In this document: piece by piece, positions 40,392 to 41,861 of the stretch | How the letters are laid out: each line of letters opens with the position of its first letter | Position numbering within the stretch: the stretch's first letter is position 1 | From: Microbacteriaceae bacterium | GTDB lineage: Bacteria > Actinomycetota > Actinomycetes > Actinomycetales > Microbacteriaceae | Reading direction: 5' to 3' | DNA length: 41,861 bases | Assembly (NCBI GenBank): GCA_025464815.1 | Contig: JAODMW010000059.1 | Coordinates: 1-41,861 of the forward strand | Position numbers and translations under genes: made by a program | Notes under the pieces: model-generated | Told to the model about the DNA's origin: nothing | The model's database searches: none | The model's input: only the letters and a program-made list of their open reading frames with translations

Positions 40392-41621
40392 ATGGACCGA
40401 CGTGGTGAAGCAAACGAGCCGTTTCGAGCAGTGCGTTCTGGCGGATCCCAGCGTTCCCTTCGTGAATTGAACTCGCAAGTCGTGCTCGACGCACTCGGTC
40501 GTCTCGGCCCATCGTCGCAGGCCGATTTGGCACGCGAGACGGGGCTTTCGCGAGCAACCGTGAACAACATCGTTAAAAGGCTGAACGATCTGGGAGTGCT
40601 CTCGGTAGGCGCAGGCCAGGACGGTCGATCGACGACCGTCGCTCGACGATCGTTGCCCGGGGTGGCGTTGGCTTTCGATGTGGGTCTTCGCAGGATTCAT
40701 GGCATCGCCACCTCACTGGCCGATGGCCGTCAGGCCGACGTCGAGCGAGACGTCGAGCTGGAGCGGCCGGGAGCCCTGGATGTCGAGTGGATCTTGGAGA
40801 CGATTCCGCTCCTAGTCGATGAGTTGGGCGCGTCGATGGACGAGGTCGTCGGTGTCGCGTTGACCCTCTGCGCTCCGTTGGACTCCGTTTCTGGACGAGT
40901 GTCGACGTCCGCGGGTCTGCGAGGGTGGGCGGGCTTAGACATTCGCGCACTGTTCCAGGACCGCGTGCAGGTTCCGCTTTACATCGACAACGACGTCAAT
41001 GCTGCTGCGCTCGCCGAACGATATGAGTACGGTGCGGGCCGCGACTTCGTCTTCGTGCAGGCATCGGAAGGTCTCGGCGCCAGCCTGATGATCGAGGGTC
41101 AGTTGTACCGTGGCACGAACGGGATGGCCGGGCAGATATCGCACCTGTCTGTGGACGAACGCGGCCCGCTCTGTGCATGCGGAAATCGCGGATGTCTCTC
41201 CGCTGTCGCCTCCGGGGCGTCGCTCCTTGCATCGCTCCGTGCCGTCGGCCGGGAGCTCGAATCGGTGACCGCGATCGTCGACGCCGCAGAGCAGGGCGAC
41301 CCGATGTGTGCGAGCGTGCTCACCGACGCAGCCCGCTACGTAGGGCTCGCCGTGTCTCACCTGATCAAGATCACGGGAATGCAGACGGTGATAGTCGGCG
41401 GTGAGATGGCAGCGTCAGAGCGTTATTTTGTCGCGCCGCTGCGTCGAGCGATTGAAGCGCACACATTGCGAAACCCGGTCGGTGAGACGCGCGTTCTCAC
41501 ATCTCAGATTTCGAGTTCCGCGGCCCTTCTCGGCGGGCTCCAACTGGTCGGCGGCGGGATGGGGATGGCGGGGCCATCCAATGCAACTCATGCACTCGTG
41601 GCGGTGGGAGCCAAGCGATGA
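40392..41621 (+). CDS. second ROK-family transcriptional regulator
   Basis: A 409-residue regulator with a winged helix-turn-helix at about 30-75 (SQADLARETGLSRATVNNIV) and a ROK domain: IDNDVNAAALAERYEYGAG, GLGASLMIEGQLYRGTNGMAGQ and the zinc motif CACGNRGC. It is related to the 39166 protein but not a recent copy. The ATG at 40392 follows AAGG. Before it, CTCG-N9-CGAG around 40361-40377 is a possible operator. Its stop overlaps the next gene (ATGA), so it is the first gene of an operon that continues past the window. Confidence 0.88.
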   Translation: MDRRGEANEPFRAVRSGGSQRSLRELNSQVVLDALGRLGPSSQADLARETGLSRATVNNIVKRLNDLGVLSVGAGQDGRSTTVARRSLPGVALAFDVGLRRIHGIATSLADGRQADVERDVELERPGALDVEWILETIPLLVDELGASMDEVVGVALTLCAPLDSVSGRVSTSAGLRGWAGLDIRALFQDRVQVPLYIDNDVNAAALAERYEYGAGRDFVFVQASEGLGASLMIEGQLYRGTNGMAGQISHLSVDERGPLCACGNRGCLSAVASGASLLASLRAVGRELESVTAIVDAAEQGDPMCASVLTDAARYVGLAVSHLIKITGMQTVIVGGEMAASERYFVAPLRRAIEAHTLRNPVGETRVLTSQISSSAALLGGLQLVGGGMGMAGPSNATHALVAVGAKR

Positions 41622-41861
41622 CAGTTCGAACACGGACCGATCTGGAGGCGCTCGTCGCGCGCGCCGGCTACGCTCGGCCCGACGCGGAGTGGCGGGTCGT
41701 CAGCTGTGCGCGATCGCCGATTCCCGCGACCAGTGACGAGGAGGTCGAGGGAGCTCAGGGCTATCGCATTCGGCAGTGGTTCGACAACGTGGGTGACGCG
41801 AACATGGTAAATGACCGCATCATGCTCGACGTGCACGGTGAGTTCAGCGCAACTCACGTCG
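41618..41861 (+). CDS. unknown gene, cut by the window end
   Basis: The ATG at 41618 overlaps the ROK stop by four bases. Eighty-one codons are visible (start MTVRTRTDLEALVARAGYAR, later GYRIRQWFDNVGDANMVNDR and LDVHGEF). I do not recognise the family. Coupling to a sugar-responsive ROK gene suggests a role in the same catabolic locus. Confidence 0.6.
   Translation, partial: MTVRTRTDLEALVARAGYARPDAEWRVVSCARSPIPATSDEEVEGAQGYRIRQWFDNVGDANMVNDRIMLDVHGEFSATHV

Overview
The window is a piece of a high-GC actinobacterial chromosome, most likely from the Microbacteriaceae. The reasons are the menaquinone genes, the many GTG starts, leaderless promoters with a TANNNT box 6-7 bases before the start codon, basic signal peptides on cell-wall hydrolases, and palindromic repeats of a type I remember from that family. 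Species cannot be named from the sequence.

Layout. (1) Bases 1-8116 are a lower-GC accessory block behind the 3' end of an Rhs gene: an RHS core with a unique C-terminal domain, then a chain of small membrane proteins, a DUF4240 protein, a DUF4279-like protein, two unequal paralogues, and several genes broken by frameshift or truncation. It reads as a store of displaced toxin tips and immunity genes. (2) Bases 8125-16248 are housekeeping: a DUF4229 and a PLDc_N protein, menD, a PPK2-type polyphosphate kinase, menF, menG, a long-chain polyprenyl diphosphate synthase and a ferredoxin-NADP reductase. Together menF, menD, menG and the prenyl synthase cover the first two steps, the last methylation and the side chain of menaquinone synthesis. 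(3) Bases 16281-27265 hold cardiolipin synthase, a YajQ protein, four cell-wall enzymes (one lytic transglycosylase, one NlpC/P60, two tandem M23), an inositol-phosphatase-like enzyme, a divergent pair of GH13 glucosidases and three tRNAs (Tyr, Thr, Met).

(4) Bases 27266-36903 are a genomic island inserted in the 3' end of tRNA-Met. The last 52 bases of the tRNA are repeated at the far end with one mismatch, and paired TGACCACA sites with an 11-base period lie inside both ends. The cargo is a Gabija-like pair (OLD-family ATPase/TOPRIM nuclease plus UvrD-like helicase), a probable replication/regulation operon that includes two very small genes, one uncharacterised protein, and an 813-residue protein with a PD-(D/E)XK nuclease core. 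No integrase is visible. (5) Bases 36904-41861 are a sugar or cyclitol catabolism locus: a remnant of a Gfo/Idh/MocA oxidoreductase next to the island end, a TIM-barrel isomerase, an intact Gfo/Idh/MocA oxidoreductase, two ROK-family regulators and a gene cut by the window end.

The points most worth attention are the 813-residue PD-(D/E)XK protein beside the Gabija-like pair on an integrase-less tRNA island, the identical stop-codon/one-codon/GTG arrangement of short upstream reading frames before both M23 genes, the palindromic repeats that supply the stop codons of two convergent genes, and the layered Rhs toxin/immunity remnants. All functions are read from sequence motifs and memory of the families; no database search was possible.
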